DNA of 33,996 nt, from the NCBI GenBank assembly GCA_036794395.1, contig DAIRGS010000045.1, positions 1 through 33,996 on the forward strand, given 5' to 3'. The notes under the pieces were generated by a model. The model searched no databases. It was not told the DNA's origin and worked only from the letters and a program-made list of their open reading frames with translations. This stretch comes from DASXMX01 sp036794395 (lineage in GTDB: Bacteria; Planctomycetota; Phycisphaerae; Tepidisphaerales; Tepidisphaeraceae). This document shows positions 8,295-16,961 of this stretch, piece by piece (positions within the stretch are counted from its first letter, which is position 1; the number at the start of each line of letters is the position of its first letter). The translations under genes were made by a program, and so were the position numbers.

Positions 8295-8443
8295 TCGAAC
8301 TCTCCGCCCGGTTCCGTGCCATCTTGCCTGGCATGAAAATCGTCTGTCGAAGACATTTTTGAGGCGTACAGGCATCGAGGGTACGCTATTGAATTGCCGA
8401 CGGCAGTGGGAACAATAGTTGATGTTGTAATTTCGGTCCCCTC

Positions 8444-11400
8444 ATGAATCTTGTCAGGTTCGCTTTACGCCGACCGATTACGATTGTTGTATTGCTGATT
8501 GCGGCGGTCATGGCCGGGGTGTTGGCGGCGGCGCGGATGTCGAGGGACGTGTTTCCGGATCTTGGGGTTCCGACACTTTATGTGGCGCAGCCGTACGGCG
8601 GGATGGACCCTCATCAGATGGAAGGGTTCATTGTTAACTATTACGAATACCACTTCCTTTACATCAACGGCATTGAGCATGTGGAGTCGAAGAGCATACA
8701 GGGCGCGGCGCTGATCAAGCTTCAGTTTCATCCCGGGACGGATATGTCGCGGGCAATGGCGGAGACGGTGTCATATGTGAACCGGGCGCGGGCGTTTATG
8801 CCGACGGGAACCGTGCCTCCGTTTGTGATGCGGTTTGATGCCGGGAGTGTGCCGGTGGGTGAGCTGGTGTTTACGGATGAGACGGGGAAGCTGGGGCTGA
8901 AGGATCTGCAGGACGCGGCGTTGTTTCGGGTGAGGCCGCTGTTTGCAACGCTGCCGGGCGTATCGGCGCCGCCACCATTTGGGGGAAGCCCGCGGGCGGT
9001 GGTGATCAACGTCGATCCGGATCGACTGCGGGCACTGAACATGACCCCCGATGAAGTGGTGAATGCGATCAGCCGGGGGAATTCGATCAGCCCGTCGGGG
9101 AACATTCGCATCGGGGACAAGATGCCGATGGTGCCGGTGAATTCCGTCGTGAGCGACGTGAGCCGGCTGGGGGATGTGGCGATTCGGTCGGATGGCACGC
9201 GGACGATTTATGTGCGCGATATCGGCAAGGTTGAAGACGCGGCGGATATTCAATTCGGTTATGCGCTGGTGAATGGGCAGCGGACGGTTTATATCCCGGT
9301 AACCAAGCGGGCTGACGCATCGACGCTGACGGTGGTGAACCTGGTCAAGGCGAACCTGGGGAAGTTTCAATCGGTGCTGCCGCCGGGGGTGAAGGTGAGC
9401 TATGCGTTTGATCAGTCGCCTTATGTGACGCGATCGATCAAAGGATTGGCGGAGGAAGGGTTGCTGGGCGCGGCGTTGACTGGCGTAATGGTCCTGTTGT
9501 TTTTGCGGGACTGGCGCAGTGCGCTGGTGGTGGTTTTGAACATACCGCTTTCGATCTGTGCGGCGTTGGTGGGGCTTTGGGTGACGGGCCAGACGGTTAA
9601 TCTGATGACCCTCGGCGGGCTGGCTCTGGCGGTGGGCATACTGGTCGATGAGGCAACCGTCACCATTGAAAATATCCATACGCATTTAGCGGGCGAAGCA
9701 ACGCTGGTTCAGGCAGCGCGGGACGCGACGGTGGAAACCGTAACGCCGCGACTGCTGGCGATGCTTTCCATTTTGGCGGTGTTTATTCCGACACTGTTCA
9801 TGCAAGGCGCGGCGCGAAATCTGTTTGTGCCACTGGCGCTGGCGGTGGGCTTTGCGATGGTGGCTTCGTACCTGCTTTCGAGCACGTTTGTGCCGGTGTT
9901 GTCGATTTGGGTTTTGCGGAAGCGGCATGGGGAGCAGGCAGCGGGGCATTCGGCGTTCGATCGATTTCGGGATGGGTATACAGGATTGTCGAGGCGCATT
10001 CTTCGGGTGCGGTGGGTGGTGGTAGTTGTCTATCTGGTCGTGGCGGGGATTGTGATCTTCTTTGTGGGGCGAACACTGGGGCGGGAGATTTTTCCGGTGG
10101 TTGACGAGGGACAGTTCACGCTACGGCTTCGCGGGCCGGCGGGGACGCGGATTGAAGTGACGCAGCAAATGGCCGTTCGAGCGCTGGACGTGATTGGGCG
10201 GGAAGTTGGGAAGGATAACGTTGCGGTCAGCGTGGGATATGTGGGCGTGCAGACCTCGGCGTATCCGGTGAACACGATTTATCTTTGGACGAGCGGGCCG
10301 GAGGAAGCGGTTTTGCAGGTGCAGCTTAAGGCTTCTGCGGGGGTGAGAATTGCCCAGTTGCAGGAGCGGTTGCGGAGCAAGCTGCCAGAGGAACTGCCGG
10401 GCGTGAGGGTGAGCTTTGAGCCCAGCGACATCATCAGCCGGGTGATGAGTTTTGGCGCGCCGACGCCGATTGAGGTTGCGGTGACGGGGCCGAACTTTGA
10501 TAACGATCGGACGTATGCAGAAAAGGTTCGGGCGGAGCTGGCGAAGGTGCCGCATCTTAAAGATCTTCAGTACGAACAGCAGTTGGAGTACCCGGCGATC
10601 AAAGTGGAGATCGATCGAAGCCTCGCGGGGGCGATGAACATTGGAGCTGATCAGATCGCGCGATCGCTGGCGGATGCGACGAGCTCAAGCCGGTTTACGG
10701 TGCCGAATTTCTGGGCAGATCCCAAGACTGGCGTTGGGTATCAGGTGCAAGTGCAGATCCCGATTCAGCGGATGAATTCGATCGACGAGATTCGGAATAT
10801 TCCGATTGCGCGCGGGAACAAGGGGCAGGTGAATCTGCGGAACGTTGCAGCCGTGACCGAGGGGACGGTGCTGGGGGAATATGACCGGTACAACATGCAG
10901 CGCATGCTGACGCTGGCGGCCAATATTTCGGGGGAGGATCTGGGGCGAGCGGCGGATCAGGTGAACGCGGCAATTGTCCGGGCGGGAGAGATTCCGACGG
11001 GCGTGAGCGTGGCGGTGCGGGGGCAGGTTCCGCCGATGCTGGAACTGTTCGGGCGACTGGAGGTTGGGTTGGGCGTGGCGGTGCTGGCGATCTTTCTGCT
11101 GCTGGCGGCAAACTTTCAATCGTTCAGATTATCGCTGGCGATTGTGCTGACGATTCCAGCAGTGATCGCGGGGGTGGCGGTAGCGCTGCTGGCGACCAGG
11201 ACGTCGTTGAATATTCAGTCGTTCATGGGTGCGATCATGGCCATTGGGGTTGCGGTGGCGAATGCGATATTGCTGGTGACGTTTGCTGAGCGCGACAGAG
11301 TGCTGGGGGCGAAAGTTGCGGATGCGGCGATGGAGGGTGCGGCGAGCCGGTTGCGGCCGATTTTGATGACGAGCTTTGCGATGATCGCTGGCATGATTCC

Positions 11401-11683
11401 GATGGCGACGGGCTTGGGGGAAGGCGGTGAGCAGTCAGCGCCGCTCGGGCGGGCAGTGATTGGGGGACTGATCGGCGCGACGATTGCCACGCTGCTGGTT
11501 CTGCCGGCATTATTTGCGATTGTCCAGCGCGAGAGTACGCGTAAGACCGCTTCACTGGACCCTGAAGATCCCGCGAGTTCTCACGCGCGAACGCGTATTG
11601 AGCCCGGTGGGGGCGAGAACGGTCAGATCGAGACGGCTGGCGGAATTCGGCGGGAAGAATCGGCAACGGAGGGAAGTGTATGA
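8444..11683 (+). CDS. RND-family efflux permease (HAE1/MMPL-like inner-membrane pump)
   Basis: 1079 residues, the normal size for an AcrB/CzcA-superfamily trimer subunit with 12 TM helices and two periplasmic loops. TM1 is MNLVRFALRRPITIVVLLI, followed by DVFPDLGVPTLYV. The TM4 motif reads GILVDEATVTIENI (Asp402, Glu403), where AcrB has two Asp residues. The TM10 motif reads GVAVANAILLVTF, with Ala939 where AcrB has the proton-relay Lys940. It ends LRPILMTSFAMIAGMIPMATG. These changes place it outside the classical drug pumps and do not match CusA/CzcA either; it is closest to the broad 'efflux RND permease' groups of environmental bacteria. Substrate is unknown. It overlaps the fusion-protein start by ATGA. 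There is a C-terminal tail of about 45 polar residues. Confidence 0.92.
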   Translation: MNLVRFALRRPITIVVLLIAAVMAGVLAAARMSRDVFPDLGVPTLYVAQPYGGMDPHQMEGFIVNYYEYHFLYINGIEHVESKSIQGAALIKLQFHPGTDMSRAMAETVSYVNRARAFMPTGTVPPFVMRFDAGSVPVGELVFTDETGKLGLKDLQDAALFRVRPLFATLPGVSAPPPFGGSPRAVVINVDPDRLRALNMTPDEVVNAISRGNSISPSGNIRIGDKMPMVPVNSVVSDVSRLGDVAIRSDGTRTIYVRDIGKVEDAADIQFGYALVNGQRTVYIPVTKRADASTLTVVNLVKANLGKFQSVLPPGVKVSYAFDQSPYVTRSIKGLAEEGLLGAALTGVMVLLFLRDWRSALVVVLNIPLSICAALVGLWVTGQTVNLMTLGGLALAVGILVDEATVTIENIHTHLAGEATLVQAARDATVETVTPRLLAMLSILAVFIPTLFMQGAARNLFVPLALAVGFAMVASYLLSSTFVPVLSIWVLRKRHGEQAAGHSAFDRFRDGYTGLSRRILRVRWVVVVVYLVVAGIVIFFVGRTLGREIFPVVDEGQFTLRLRGPAGTRIEVTQQMAVRALDVIGREVGKDNVAVSVGYVGVQTSAYPVNTIYLWTSGPEEAVLQVQLKASAGVRIAQLQERLRSKLPEELPGVRVSFEPSDIISRVMSFGAPTPIEVAVTGPNFDNDRTYAEKVRAELAKVPHLKDLQYEQQLEYPAIKVEIDRSLAGAMNIGADQIARSLADATSSSRFTVPNFWADPKTGVGYQVQVQIPIQRMNSIDEIRNIPIARGNKGQVNLRNVAAVTEGTVLGEYDRYNMQRMLTLAANISGEDLGRAADQVNAAIVRAGEIPTGVSVAVRGQVPPMLELFGRLEVGLGVAVLAIFLLLAANFQSFRLSLAIVLTIPAVIAGVAVALLATRTSLNIQSFMGAIMAIGVAVANAILLVTFAERDRVLGAKVADAAMEGAASRLRPILMTSFAMIAGMIPMATGLGEGGEQSAPLGRAVIGGLIGATIATLLVLPALFAIVQRESTRKTASLDPEDPASSHARTRIEPGGGENGQIETAGGIRREESATEGSV

Positions 11684-12978
11684 GCGTTAATGGAATTCTT
11701 ATACGGGTGCGTGACACTTTAGGCGAAGCTCTTTTCCCTCCACCGGTACGCCGGGGGAGGGCAGGGAGGGGGAGTGCGTTTGACAGGCGGATCATCGGGT
11801 TTTCGGATCACGACATCCTGAAGTATCCCAACGCTGCCCATCCGAGCATCCATCGGCGATTAAAAAGTGCCCCCTCCCTACCCTCCCCCGGCGTACCGGT
11901 GGAGGGAATAAGCAGCGGCCCACCCAAACTGTCACGCGCCCTTTTTATACTAGCGGTGGCAGTGGGAATCGCGGGAACTGTGCCGTTAACAACACTGGGT
12001 CAAACTGCGCCGACGACGCAGAGTCAGCCGTCGGGGGACGCGTCGGGGTCGGTCGTGGTGATCGCGGCGGTTGAGGCGTATTGGTCGGCGGATCAATATG
12101 CCAAGACATCGGGATATGTTTCGGAAGTGAAGCACGATATTGGGGATCGAGTGAAACAGGGGGAAGTGCTTGCGGTGCTGAGTGTCCCTGAGCTGGAGAA
12201 GAACCTGGTGCAGGCCGAGGCGGGGTTGAAGGCGCGGCAGCAGATGACCAAAGCCGCGGAAGCTGCGGTGAATCAGTCGCAGCAGGCAATGGCGGTTGCC
12301 GAGGGACAGCTTCAGGGGGCGCAGGCGGACGAGTCGCTGGCGATGGCGACGCTTCAGCGTCAGCAGGCGCTTTCGGAAGGTAAGGCGGCAACGGCGCAGC
12401 AACTGGATGATGCCAATGCGCGGGCGAAGATGGCGCAAGCGAGCGTTGCAACGGCGCGGGCGAAGGTTGGCGCGGCGCGGGCGGATATCGCGGCCGCGGA
12501 GGCGAATCGGGATGTGGCCACCGCCCAGGCGCAGGTCGCGGCGGCGCAGTTGGAAGAGGTGGGCGCGCTATTGCAGTACACACGGATTGTCGCGCCATTT
12601 GATGGCATTGTGACGCGGCGGATGGTGAATCCGGGGGATCTTGTGCAATCGGCGACCACGAATCGAACGTCGCCCTTGTTTACCATCCAACAGCTGGAAA
12701 CAGTGCGGGTGACGTGCGAAGTGCCGGAGTCGCAGGCGGCGGGAGTTTTGGTGGGGGCGGATGCGGAGATCAAGCTGTACGGATTGAGCGGCCAGACGAT
12801 TAAGGGGAAGGTCACGCGTACTGCCGATTCGATTGATCCGGCCAGCAGGACGATGCGCGCGGAAGTGGACGTTGCCAATGCGGATCATGTGCTGAAGCCG
12901 GGCATGTATGCACAGGCGACGATCAAGCTACGATCGCCTGCGGCATCGACTGCACCAGCGGATGCGGGGCTGAAATGA
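11680..12978 (+). CDS. Membrane-fusion protein (HlyD/AcrA type) carrying an in-frame palindromic insertion
   Basis: 432 residues as read. The adaptor joins the RND pump to the outer-membrane channel in the periplasm. Residues about 130-165 form the first half of the lipoyl domain (GYVSEVKHDIGDRVKQGEVL); about 172-300 is a long Ala/Gln-rich coiled-coil hairpin; the second lipoyl half and barrel follow (YTRIVAPFDGIVTRRMVNPG, then VRVTCEVPE). The ATG overlaps the pump stop and has GGAGGGA upstream, so it is the natural start. The signal/anchor (ALFILAVAVGIAGTV) lies abnormally deep at about 87-101, because a 237-bp element occupies codons 9-88. Without the element the protein would be 350 residues with a signal at residue 1. 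A GTG at 11956 could allow internal initiation. Whether the long form is exported is unknown. Confidence 0.9.
   Translation: MSVNGILIRVRDTLGEALFPPPVRRGRAGRGSAFDRRIIGFSDHDILKYPNAAHPSIHRRLKSAPSLPSPGVPVEGISSGPPKLSRALFILAVAVGIAGTVPLTTLGQTAPTTQSQPSGDASGSVVVIAAVEAYWSADQYAKTSGYVSEVKHDIGDRVKQGEVLAVLSVPELEKNLVQAEAGLKARQQMTKAAEAAVNQSQQAMAVAEGQLQGAQADESLAMATLQRQQALSEGKAATAQQLDDANARAKMAQASVATARAKVGAARADIAAAEANRDVATAQAQVAAAQLEEVGALLQYTRIVAPFDGIVTRRMVNPGDLVQSATTNRTSPLFTIQQLETVRVTCEVPESQAAGVLVGADAEIKLYGLSGQTIKGKVTRTADSIDPASRTMRAEVDVANADHVLKPGMYAQATIKLRSPAASTAPADAGLK
11705..11941. mobile_element. 237-bp MITE-like palindromic element inside the membrane-fusion protein gene
   Basis: The termini GGGTGCGTGACA (11705-11716) and TGTCACGCGCCC (11930-11941) are inverted repeats matching at 11 of 12. 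The flanks TTCTTATAC (11696-11704) and TTTTTATAC (11942-11950) look like a 9-bp target duplication with one mismatch. Inside, arms 11734-11772 and 11870-11908 are reverse complements at 38 of 39 bases, around a 97-base centre. No transposase is encoded. The element is a multiple of three (79 codons) and has no stop in the host frame. Deleting 246 bp (element plus one flank copy) joins the host codons as MSVNGILILAVAVGIAGTV, a normal signal peptide. Confidence 0.85.
11734..11908. repeat. 39-bp inverted repeat arms within the MITE-like element
   Basis: The left arm starts TTCCCTCCACCGGTACGCC and the right arm is its complement, with a single difference (C at 11762). RNA or single-stranded DNA from this stretch would fold into a very stable hairpin. 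It is translated as part of the host protein (FPPPVRRGRAGRGS and SAPSLPSPGVPVEG). Confidence 0.9.
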
Positions 12979-14444
12979 TGATGGAAAAGTATTGGGGCTC
13001 GCTTGCGGCAACACTGTTGGTGTGTGTGGTAGCGGGCTGCGCTGCTTCGGGGGAGCGAGTGGAGAAAGCGCCGCGAGTAGCGCCGGCTACGCAGCCTTCG
13101 GCATCGTTGGATTTGGGCGGGCCACGGATTGCGCCGATGTATAGCCGGTTATTGGCGATCGATCTGCCGACCGTGGCTCGGGTGGCGACGCTGCAAAACC
13201 TAGACATCCAGCGGGCCAGGCAGCAGGTGGAGGCGAATCGGGGGCGGTATGAGCGGAATATCGAGGCGATTTTTCCAGTGATTGCGCCGTCGATTGCTTA
13301 CAACCATTTTCAAGGTGTTGGGCAGAATGCCAATGGGACGCTTACCACGCCGGTGCATTTTGACAACCTGCTGCCGGCGGTTTCGATCCAGTGGGTTCTG
13401 AACCCTGGAATGGTTGTATATGATATTATCGCTTCCAAGCGGCGGCTTGAGGCGGCCGGACTTCAGGAGCACTCGACCCGGCTGGATGCGATCCGTTCGG
13501 CGAGCGTTCAGTATTATGACCTGGTGCTGGCGCAGGCGCAGCTTCATGTGGCGGATCGAGCGGCCAAGGAAGCGGAGGAATTGCTGCGCATTACCCAGTT
13601 GCGGGTGCGCACAGGCACGGGATTGCCGGCCGATGAACTTCGCGCCCAGGCCCAGCTCGGGGGGTTTCAGCAGGATGAGGTTCTGGCGCTCAACGGCTTC
13701 TATCAGGCATCGGTCGCTTTGACGCTGACGCTGCACCTGGATCCGGTGATTACGCTGGTGCCGGCAGGCACGACAATCGATCAGGTGATGCTGGTACGGG
13801 ATGATTTGTCGATTGAGCGGCTGCTGGAATTGGCATTGGCCTATCGGCCGGACTTGCAGTCGGCGCGGGCCTTGTTGGGCGCGGTGCAGGCCGATACGGG
13901 GGCCACGGTATGGGGCGGGTTTGGGCCGCAGGTGCAGGCGGGATTTACCGCGGATGAAATCAAGACGACCGTCGCCGGGCATCATTATGGCTGGAATGAG
14001 CAGCAGAAAGATGGCGTTGGCGCGAGCTTCGCACTGGGGCTTACGGCATTCGGGAATCTGAAGACGGCGCAGGCAAGCCAGCGATCGGCAATGATTGATG
14101 TTCAGCGGCAGCTCGATTTGACGCGATCGGCGGTTGTATCGGCGCAGCAGAACAGCGCGGCCAACGCGAAGCTGATCCCGATCGCCCGGCAGCAATTTGA
14201 GGCCGCCCAGGAAGCGCTTCGGCTGACGCAGGCCAACCTTCAGGCCGGGACTGCACTTTTGGTTGATGTGTTACTGGCGGAGAACGCGGCGGCCGATGCG
14301 CGGCTACGATATGTGAGCGCGGTGATTCATTACGACCAGTCGCAGGTAAACCTGCTGGCGGCGGTGGGATTGCTTGATGAGACGAGCGAATCTTTGGGAG
14401 ATGCATCGACACGTCCCTCAACGGGACCCACATCACAGCCTTGA
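12975..14444 (+). CDS. TolC-family outer-membrane efflux lipoprotein
   Basis: 489 residues. The start overlaps the fusion-protein stop (three in-frame ATGs at 12975, 12978 and 12981; the first overlaps). The signal peptide ends in a lipobox, CVVAGC with Cys22, so the mature protein is lipid-anchored like OprM/CusC. Two outer-membrane-efflux repeats follow (about 65-265 and 285-470), with long Ala/Gln/Arg-rich helices such as VARVATLQNLDIQRARQQVE and YRPDLQSARALLGAVQADTG, the latter a typical marker of the second repeat. It should form the trimeric exit channel for the RND pump encoded two genes upstream. The last 20 residues are Ser/Thr/Pro-rich. Pump, adaptor and channel overlap each other and form one translationally coupled unit. 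Confidence 0.9.
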   Translation: MMMEKYWGSLAATLLVCVVAGCAASGERVEKAPRVAPATQPSASLDLGGPRIAPMYSRLLAIDLPTVARVATLQNLDIQRARQQVEANRGRYERNIEAIFPVIAPSIAYNHFQGVGQNANGTLTTPVHFDNLLPAVSIQWVLNPGMVVYDIIASKRRLEAAGLQEHSTRLDAIRSASVQYYDLVLAQAQLHVADRAAKEAEELLRITQLRVRTGTGLPADELRAQAQLGGFQQDEVLALNGFYQASVALTLTLHLDPVITLVPAGTTIDQVMLVRDDLSIERLLELALAYRPDLQSARALLGAVQADTGATVWGGFGPQVQAGFTADEIKTTVAGHHYGWNEQQKDGVGASFALGLTAFGNLKTAQASQRSAMIDVQRQLDLTRSAVVSAQQNSAANAKLIPIARQQFEAAQEALRLTQANLQAGTALLVDVLLAENAAADARLRYVSAVIHYDQSQVNLLAAVGLLDETSESLGDASTRPSTGPTSQP

Positions 14445-14538
14445 TTTTGCAGGAGCGATTTGATCGTTCATTCAGCGGGCGGCGGCACAGGGTCAGGTAT
14501 GAGGATCCAATTCGGCGCCAGTGGTTTTAGCGGGCAGA

Positions 14539-14569
14539 TTGCTAAACCTCGGAATTTGTACGCTACAAT
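14539..14569 (+). promoter_or_regulatory. Putative promoter of the SRAP gene giving a very short leader
   Basis: TACAAT at 14564-14569 ends 9 bases before the ATG at 14579, and a possible -35, TTGCTA (14539-14544), is 19 bases upstream. If used, the transcript would have only a few leader bases. The phrase TACAATCG also occurs in the chrB upstream region. The 14445-14578 gap shows no other signal. Confidence 0.35.
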
Positions 14570-14578
14570 CGGGACGTT

Positions 14579-15331
14579 ATGTGCGCACGCTACACCCTTC
14601 GTCGAGCCCAGCTTGCACGGGCTATTTTTGAGGCGCTGCGTGCACCGAGCTTCGAGGAATTTTCCGAACGGCCGCACTACAACCTTGCGCCAAGTCAACG
14701 GCTGCCGATCGTTCGCATCAATGGCAAAGGCGAGCGCGTGCTGGAGGCGTTCCAATGGGGGTTTGTGCCACGTTGGGCGAAGGCGATGCCGAAGGTCCGA
14801 CCGGTGAACGCCCGGGCCGAGACGCTCGCCACGAGCGGATTGTTCCGCGATGCTCTTTCGCGGCGGCGATGTCTGATTCCGGCCGATGGTTTTTATGAAT
14901 GGACCGGTTCGCGTAAATCACGTCAACCTTTTTTCCTTCATATGAAGGACGACGGGGTCTTTGCCTTTGGCGGGCTTTGGGATCGATGGTACACGCTTCC
15001 CGCGGAACATTCCGGCGCGCCGGGCGCAAACGAGAGTGATGCAGGGAGTCTGGATACGTTTACGATTATTACCACGGCCCCCAATTCGGTAGCCAGGACG
15101 GTGCATGATCGCATGCCGTTTATTGTACACCGGCACGATTACGCTCAGTGGCTGGATGCACACTCCGATCGTGATTCGATCGCGGGGCTTCTTCAACCTT
15201 TTCCTTCGGAGGATATGGAGGCTTTCGCGGTGAGCACGCGGGTGAATTCCGTGACCAATGACGCCCCAGATCTGATTGAACGTGGGCAGCCGACAGCGCC
15301 GGCTCCGGCGCAGGGAATTTTATTCACGTAG
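14579..15331 (+). CDS. yedK: SRAP-domain abasic-site protein (YedK/HMCES family)
   Basis: 250 residues, covering the full SRAP fold. The catalytic set is visible: Cys2 immediately after Met (MCARYTL), which forms the thiazolidine crosslink to abasic sites in single-stranded DNA; Asn77 in VNARAET; Glu107 in DGFYEW; and His176 in ARTVHDRMP. PFFLHMKDDGVFAFGGLWD is the usual central strand. It shields abasic sites at replication forks from nucleases and error-prone repair. Because Cys2 must become the N-terminus, the ATG at 14579 is certain. It is a single gene that converges on the phosphorelay operon. Confidence 0.95.
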   Translation: MCARYTLRRAQLARAIFEALRAPSFEEFSERPHYNLAPSQRLPIVRINGKGERVLEAFQWGFVPRWAKAMPKVRPVNARAETLATSGLFRDALSRRRCLIPADGFYEWTGSRKSRQPFFLHMKDDGVFAFGGLWDRWYTLPAEHSGAPGANESDAGSLDTFTIITTAPNSVARTVHDRMPFIVHRHDYAQWLDAHSDRDSIAGLLQPFPSEDMEAFAVSTRVNSVTNDAPDLIERGQPTAPAPAQGILFT

Positions 15332-15346
15332 TTTGGTTTACCAAAC
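15331..15346. terminator. Hairpin between convergent genes, possible bidirectional terminator
   Basis: GTTTGG-TTTA-CCAAAC is a perfect 6-bp stem with a four-base loop that begins at the last base of the SRAP stop codon. The gap to the converging kinase stop is 43 bases. No T-run follows on either strand, so strength is doubtful. Confidence 0.4.
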
Positions 15347-15374
15347 AAGCTTGCCGCAGGTTCGGGGGAAGATA

Positions 15375-16961
15375 TCAGGCGTTGGCATGTGCCGGGCGAG
15401 GCAATACATCGACGGTGATGCGATCGAGGGCGGCCTGAAGCTGCTCGATGTTGATTGGCTTTGTGAGATGTTCGACAAAGCCGGCGGCCTTGCTGCGTTC
15501 GACGTCTTCTTCCATTCCAAATCCGGTCAGGGCGATGCCTTTTACAGGTTTTCGGGCGCTGAGTTCGCGCATGAGCTGTAAGCCGGTGCCATCGGGCAGG
15601 CCGATGTCGCTGATCAACACGTCGAAGGAAGCCGAAGCGGCGGCGCCGAGCGCTTCGGCAACTGACATGGCAGTTTTAACGGTGTATCCGCGCCTGGAGA
15701 GCAGGCGCTTCATGGCATTGGCGGTATCGGCGTGATCTTCAACGAGCAGAATGGAGACGCCCTGGCGACGGGATCGGCTGGGAGAATGCATTTCAGGGGA
15801 TTGGTCGGAATGCGGATCGTGAACAGCGACGGGAAGCTCGACGCGAAAAACAGCACCTTGGCCGCTGCCGGCGCTTTGGGCGGAAATATTTCCGCCGTGC
15901 AGCTCGGCGATGGCTTTACAGATGGCCAGGCCCAGCCCCAGGCCGCCAAATTTACGGGTGATCGATCGATCGGCTTGCTCGAAGGCATTGAAGATCTTGG
16001 GCAGCGCCTCGGGGCGAATGCCGATGCCGCTGTCGCGGACTTCGATGACCACGCTTCCGCGGTTTGGCGTGGAGGTCGATATCTCGATCTGGCCGCCCTC
16101 GGGGGTAAATTTCACGGCGTTCTTGATCAGGTTCCACAGCAATTGCTGCAATCGGGCGGAGTCGCCCCAGACGAAGCGATCGGCGGCAGCGTTCTTCACT
16201 TCGACGATCAGTGCTTTGCGTTCAATATCGTCAGCACAACACACTTCCACCGCGTATTGGATCTGCTCGTGCATGTCCACGACCTCGCGGCGAAGTTCGA
16301 GCTTGCCGCGTGCGATGCGGGTGAGGTCGAGCAGATCATCGATGAGGCGGGCTTCGAGATCGATGTTTCGCTTGACCACGCGAATCATGTCGCGATAGCA
16401 CTCGGCCAGATCGGCCTCTTCCTCCAATGTGGCGATGTTCAGCAGGACGGCGGTAAGCGGTGTGCGCAGCTCGTGGGAAAGCACGGCGAGGAATTCGTCC
16501 TTGGCGCGATTGGCCGCCTCGGCTTCGGCGCGGGCAGCCTGCTCCATGACTAGGCGGATGCGTTGCTGCTCGGCCTTTTTCTGTTGAATTGAATATCGGA
16601 TGGCGCGTTCGAGCAGGCTGGCGGTGAGCTGTGTTTTATTGAGAAAGTCGGCGGCGCCTGCGTTCATTGCCGCCACGTCAACGTCGCGGTCGCCCTGGCC
16701 GGTAAGAAGAATAATGGGGGCGCCGATCCCGCGGCGCTGGGCTTCCTGGATGAACTCGATCCCGTCGTGGCCGCCCATGCGATAATCGACCAGGCAGACG
16801 TCGTAGCCGCCGCGTGCTAGTTTCTCGAGTGCTTCGTCAAACTCGGGAGACCAATCCACTTCAAATGAAGAGGGATCGACATCGCGCAGCAGTTGCCGGG
16901 TGAGAACGTAATCGTCCTCATCGTCTTCGACCAGAAGGACACGGATCGGCAATTCGCTCAC
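15375..16961 (-). CDS. Receiver-histidine kinase-receiver hybrid protein
   Basis: 528 residues. The N-terminal receiver (6-125) has acidic pair DD14-15, phospho-acceptor Asp59 (CLVDYRM) and Lys109. A helical linker (125-155) leads to HisKA with His163 in FLAVLSHELRTPL, then an HATPase domain with N-box NLIKNAVKF (Asn281), G1 DSGIGI (Asp310) and G2 GGLGLGL (339-345). A second receiver (402-515) has Asp452 (LISDIGLPDGTG) and Lys501. No membrane segment is present, so it is cytoplasmic. With receivers at both ends it can take and pass phosphate as a relay hub. The start is GTG, giving a GTGA overlap with the preceding receiver gene, with AAGGA upstream. It is the last gene of the operon; no DNA-binding output is encoded here. 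Confidence 0.93.
   Translation of the reverse strand: MSELPIRVLLVEDDEDDYVLTRQLLRDVDPSSFEVDWSPEFDEALEKLARGGYDVCLVDYRMGGHDGIEFIQEAQRRGIGAPIILLTGQGDRDVDVAAMNAGAADFLNKTQLTASLLERAIRYSIQQKKAEQQRIRLVMEQAARAEAEAANRAKDEFLAVLSHELRTPLTAVLLNIATLEEEADLAECYRDMIRVVKRNIDLEARLIDDLLDLTRIARGKLELRREVVDMHEQIQYAVEVCCADDIERKALIVEVKNAAADRFVWGDSARLQQLLWNLIKNAVKFTPEGGQIEISTSTPNRGSVVIEVRDSGIGIRPEALPKIFNAFEQADRSITRKFGGLGLGLAICKAIAELHGGNISAQSAGSGQGAVFRVELPVAVHDPHSDQSPEMHSPSRSRRQGVSILLVEDHADTANAMKRLLSRRGYTVKTAMSVAEALGAAASASFDVLISDIGLPDGTGLQLMRELSARKPVKGIALTGFGMEEDVERSKAAGFVEHLTKPINIEQLQAALDRITVDVLPRPAHANA

Noticed and set aside
8342..8360. Possible terminator after the DUF1259 gene (short stem then TTTTT)
   Set aside because: The stem is only four base pairs and can be drawn two ways; not enough to call.
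11680..11960. Treating the adaptor's long N-terminus as a normal domain
   Set aside because: It is made of inverted-repeat arms bounded by terminal repeats and direct flanks, and deleting it restores an ordinary signal peptide.
14460..14807. Plus-strand frame overlapping the SRAP start
   Set aside because: It overlaps the SRAP gene, whose start is fixed by Cys2; its translation has no motif.
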